From VXYL01 sp963666465 (GTDB taxonomy: Bacteria; Pseudomonadota; Gammaproteobacteria; Pseudomonadales; Azotimanducaceae): a DNA stretch of 64,000 nucleotides. The notes below the pieces were generated by a model. That model was not told where the DNA came from. It saw only the letters and a program-made list of their open reading frames with translations, and made no database searches. Position 1 is the stretch's first letter, and the number at the start of each line of letters is the position of its first letter. Shown piece after piece: positions 61,351 to 64,000 of this stretch. The DNA is taken from assembly GCA_963666465.1 (NCBI GenBank), contig OY762824.1:2542001-2606000 (forward strand). The letters run 5' to 3'. The translations under genes and the position numbers were made by a program.

Positions 61351-62475
61351 ATGGAGCCGCTGGCGAGAGACGTGCTGCCGGATGGGGTGAGGTCGCGCTT
61401 CGTTGATGGAATCAACGGGCTGCGGGTGCATGTGCTCGAGGCTGGCTTCGACTCGCCGGGGCGGCCTGGGGTGCTGCTTCTGCATGGGTTTCCGGAGCTT
61501 GCCTATAGCTGGCGGCGGGTGCTGGGGCCGTTGGCGGAGGCCGGGTTCCATGCCTTCGCGCCGGATGTTCGTGGCTACGGGCGCACCACCGGCTGGCAGG
61601 CCGACTACGACGATGATCTTGGCCCGTTCCGCCGCCTGAATGTCGTGCGGGATGCGTTGGGATTGGTGGCGGCCTTGGGCCATCGCTCCGTAGCGGTGAT
61701 CGGCCATGACTTTGGCTCGCCCATCGCCGGCTGGTGTGCGCTGGTGCGGCCCGACGTCTTCACCCGCACGGTCATGATGAGCGCGCCCTTTGTGGCGCCC
61801 GCTTCGTTGCCTCTCGGTGCCGCCCCGCCGGTGCCGTCCACCGGCGCGACCTTGGCCCGCGACTTGGCTGCCCTGCCGCGCCCGCGCAAGCACTACCAGC
61901 ACTACTACCAAACCCGCAAGGCGAACGCCAACCTCAGCCAGGCGCCGCAGGGAGTCCACGCCTTCCTGCGCGCCTATTACCACCACAAGAGCGCCGACTG
62001 GCCCGGCAACCAACCGCACCGACTCGCCGACCGCAGCGCGGAAGAGATGGCGAAGATGCCCATCTACTACATCATGGACGCGGCCGACGGCATGGCCGAG
62101 ACCGTGGCGAAGCGCATGCCGAGCGCGGAGGAAATCGCCGCCAACCGCTGGCTGCCGGATGAGGCGCTGGCCGTTTATGCCGCCGAGTTCGAGCGCACCG
62201 GCTTTCAGGGCGGCCTCAATCACTATCGCTCCGGCGCTGTGGGGAGGGAGGAGCAGGAGCTCTTCGCCGGCCGCACGCTGGACCAGCCCACCATGTTCAT
62301 CTCCGGCGCGAGCGACTGGGGCACATGGCAAAGCCCCGGTGCGCTCGAGCGGATGCGCGACGAGACCTGCACCGACATGCGCGGCGTTCATCTGGTGCTC
62401 GGTGCGGGGCATTGGGTGCAGCAGGAGCGGGCGGAGGAGACGGCTCGGTTGTTGGTGGGGTTTTTGAACGGTTGA
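61351..62475 (+). CDS. Alpha/beta-hydrolase, epoxide hydrolase-like
   Basis: A 374-residue hydrolase. LLHGFPELAYSWRRVLGPL (HGxP oxyanion motif), APDVRGYGRT, VIGHDFGSPIAGW (nucleophilic Asp, as in epoxide hydrolases and dehalogenases), a helical lid with several Tyr (HYQHYYQ, AYYHH) that could activate the epoxide, and LGAGHWVQQE (His). Asp rather than Ser as nucleophile favours soluble epoxide hydrolase. ATG 61351 follows AGGGGAACCGCGG. Confidence 0.88.
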   Translation: MEPLARDVLPDGVRSRFVDGINGLRVHVLEAGFDSPGRPGVLLLHGFPELAYSWRRVLGPLAEAGFHAFAPDVRGYGRTTGWQADYDDDLGPFRRLNVVRDALGLVAALGHRSVAVIGHDFGSPIAGWCALVRPDVFTRTVMMSAPFVAPASLPLGAAPPVPSTGATLARDLAALPRPRKHYQHYYQTRKANANLSQAPQGVHAFLRAYYHHKSADWPGNQPHRLADRSAEEMAKMPIYYIMDAADGMAETVAKRMPSAEEIAANRWLPDEALAVYAAEFERTGFQGGLNHYRSGAVGREEQELFAGRTLDQPTMFISGASDWGTWQSPGALERMRDETCTDMRGVHLVLGAGHWVQQERAEETARLLVGFLNG

Positions 62476-62494
62476 GGGGTGTTGACTGGGAGGG

Positions 62495-62585
62495 CGGATT
62501 GCCCCCCTCGAAAAGCCGCGGACGGCTTCTTCGATTCCCCCCAGGGGGAGACAGGAGGGGGAGCTTCCTCGCAGGGGTGACAGGA
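62495..62585. repeat. Type D repeat
   Basis: TTGCCCCCCTCGAAAAGCCG ... GGCTTCTTCGATTCCCCCC, followed by AGGGGGAGACAGGAGGGGGA. Copies at 33275-33330 and 59598-59650. Confidence 0.7.
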
Positions 62586-62637
62586 GGAAGCGTTCGGCTG
62601 CACGTGCGCGTGGCGTTTGACGAAGCGAGGAAGAAGC

Positions 62638-64000
62638 GTGAGCGATTTGTGGGAAGAAGACGCAACGACGATCCGGGGGTTGATCGACCGCCGCGAGGCC
62701 AGTTGCGTCGAAGTGCTCGATGCGCACATCGACCGCATTGAGGCGGTGAATCCGGCGGTCAACGCCATCGTCACCACCACCTTCGAGCGAGCGCGAGAGG
62801 TGGCTCATGCGCTCGACGGCGATCGAGGCAGCGGTGGCGCCCTCAAGGGCCTCCCCATCGCTCACAAGGATCTCGTGCCCACCAAGGGCATCCGCACCAC
62901 CTACGGCTCGCCGCTCTTCGCCGATCATGTGCCGGAGCAGGACGCCCTCATCGTGCAGCGGATGCAGGCCGCCGGCGGCGCCACCATCGGCAAGACCAAC
63001 ACCCCAGAGTTCGGTGCCGGGTCGCAGACGTTCAACCGCGTCTTCGGCGCCACCGCGAATCCTTGGGACACGAACAAGACCTGCGGCGGCAGCAGCGGCG
63101 GGGCTGCGGCGGCGCTGGCGGCGCGCATGATCCCGGTGGCGGACGGCAGCGATACAGGCGGCTCTCTGCGCAACCCCGCTGCCTTCTGCAACGTCATCGG
63201 CTTTCGCCCGTCGCCGGGGCGCGTGCCTGGCTCGCCGGGAATGCCTTGGACAGACATCTCCACCGCCGGCCCAATGGCGCGAACCATCGACGACGTGGCT
63301 CTGCTCTTCTCCGTGCTCGCCGGGCCCGACCCCCGAATCCCGCACATGCAGCCAGAATCCGGCGCCTCGTTCGCGCGCGTAGCCGAAGCTCCCCTCGCCG
63401 GAATGCGCATCGCCGTCACGGAAGACTTCGGCTTGCCCGTGGAAGCCGCGGTGCGTGAACGCATTCGGGCCTTGGCGGATGTCCTCAGCAACGCCGGCGC
63501 CGTCGTCGAGGTGGCGAAGCCCGATCTAACAGACGCCCGCCGCATCTTCCATATCCTGCGCGCCACCGGCTTCCGGCGAAGATTCGGCGCCATGACGGCG
63601 GAGGAGCAGGCCGAGCTCAAGGACACCATCCGCTGGAACCTTGCCGCTGGCGAGAAACTCACCGTCGCCGACTACGACTGGGTGGACCCCGCCCGCGCCG
63701 CGCTGATCGGCCGCATCGGCGAGTTCTTCTCCCGCTTCGACCTCTTGATCGGCCCCACCACGCAAGTGCTGCCGTTCGCCCTCGGCACCGACTGGCTGCG
63801 CGAAGTGGAAGGTGTGCCGATGGAAACCTACATCCAATGGATGGAAAGCTGCAGCCTGATCACGGTAACCGGCTGTCCGGCGCTGTCCCTGCCGGTCGGC
63901 TTCGCGGAGGGCCTCGCGGTCGGCGCCCAGCTGGTCGCTCCCCTGCGGGCGGACGCGTTCCTCCTTTCGGCCGCGAAAGCCATCGAATCCCTAACCCGCT
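62638..64000 (+). CDS. Amidase-signature family amidase (3' end beyond the window)
   Basis: 454 codons are visible and the frame is open at the window end. The amidase signature triad is complete: LPIAHKDLVPTKG (Lys), CGGSSGGAAAALAARM (cis-Ser) and DGSDTGGSLRNPAAFCNVIGFRPSPGRVP (nucleophilic Ser). It belongs with GatA-like and aryl/aliphatic amidases; no gatB or gatC is adjacent and the sequence is more like stand-alone amidases. GTG at 62638 follows GCGAGGAAG. It follows the epoxide hydrolase after 162 bases of repeat. Confidence 0.92.
   Translation, partial: MSDLWEEDATTIRGLIDRREASCVEVLDAHIDRIEAVNPAVNAIVTTTFERAREVAHALDGDRGSGGALKGLPIAHKDLVPTKGIRTTYGSPLFADHVPEQDALIVQRMQAAGGATIGKTNTPEFGAGSQTFNRVFGATANPWDTNKTCGGSSGGAAAALAARMIPVADGSDTGGSLRNPAAFCNVIGFRPSPGRVPGSPGMPWTDISTAGPMARTIDDVALLFSVLAGPDPRIPHMQPESGASFARVAEAPLAGMRIAVTEDFGLPVEAAVRERIRALADVLSNAGAVVEVAKPDLTDARRIFHILRATGFRRRFGAMTAEEQAELKDTIRWNLAAGEKLTVADYDWVDPARAALIGRIGEFFSRFDLLIGPTTQVLPFALGTDWLREVEGVPMETYIQWMESCSLITVTGCPALSLPVGFAEGLAVGAQLVAPLRADAFLLSAAKAIESLTR

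Overview
The window is a high-GC stretch of a proteobacterial chromosome, most probably gammaproteobacterial. The main evidence is gene order: trmJ-iscS-ndk-rlmN-rodZ-hisS-yfgM-bamB-der, then xseA, guaB-guaA, tadA and purL, which follows the Escherichia/Pseudomonas-type order with some genes missing (iscR, iscUA-hsc-fdx, ispG). Most housekeeping genes overlap by 1-16 bases in tight operons. No rRNA, tRNA or CRISPR array was recognised.

Layout: 1-9.4 kb holds a tandem repeat array, an aldo/keto reductase, a TonB-dependent receptor, a lipoprotein, a DUF8091-like protein, a broken cyclase gene, a GST-like protein and a small membrane protein. 9.4-12.7 kb has a VOC protein and argD-argF. 12.8-17.2 kb is an accessory patch: a flavin/PPOX-type protein, an integrase relic, two related genes of lower GC (one a lipoprotein) and a degenerate AAA-ATPase/nuclease gene. 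17.2-20.6 kb (minus strand) is mnmA, a purB fused to a GNAT acetyltransferase, and a DUF1801 gene. 21.1-23.3 kb is moaC-moaD-moaE followed by a probable selenocysteine protein of the glycine/D-proline reductase B family, whose in-frame TGA lies ahead of a SECIS-like hairpin. 23.4-48.4 kb is the housekeeping block, including an acyl-CoA carboxylase gene with a frameshift and an in-frame repeat. 48.5-57 kb is an island with higBA, a NUDIX hydrolase, three abutting insertion sequences and a two-gene HEPN-like cassette. 57-64 kb has a CinA/nucleotidyltransferase fusion, a second tandem array, two alpha/beta hydrolases, a membrane exporter-like protein and an amidase running off the window.

The most striking property is the load of short mobile or palindromic repeats. 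Four kinds stand out: (A) ~111-bp elements bounded by CTAG; (B) elements ending in GTAGTGTCTCACYTTG inverted repeats; (E) a superfamily sharing the core GAGCCYTCAGCNNGGGRAGC, seen both as tandem arrays and as single insertions; and GC-rich palindromes (C and D). Several lie inside reading frames without breaking them (rlmN, the carboxylase gene) or supply the ends of proteins (mnmA N-terminus, hydrolase C-terminus), much as palindromic elements do in Rickettsia. The three full insertion sequences also meet at CTAG sites, so CTAG seems to be the shared landing site of mobile DNA here. Frameshifted and truncated genes are common. All identifications come from reading the sequence; no database search was run.
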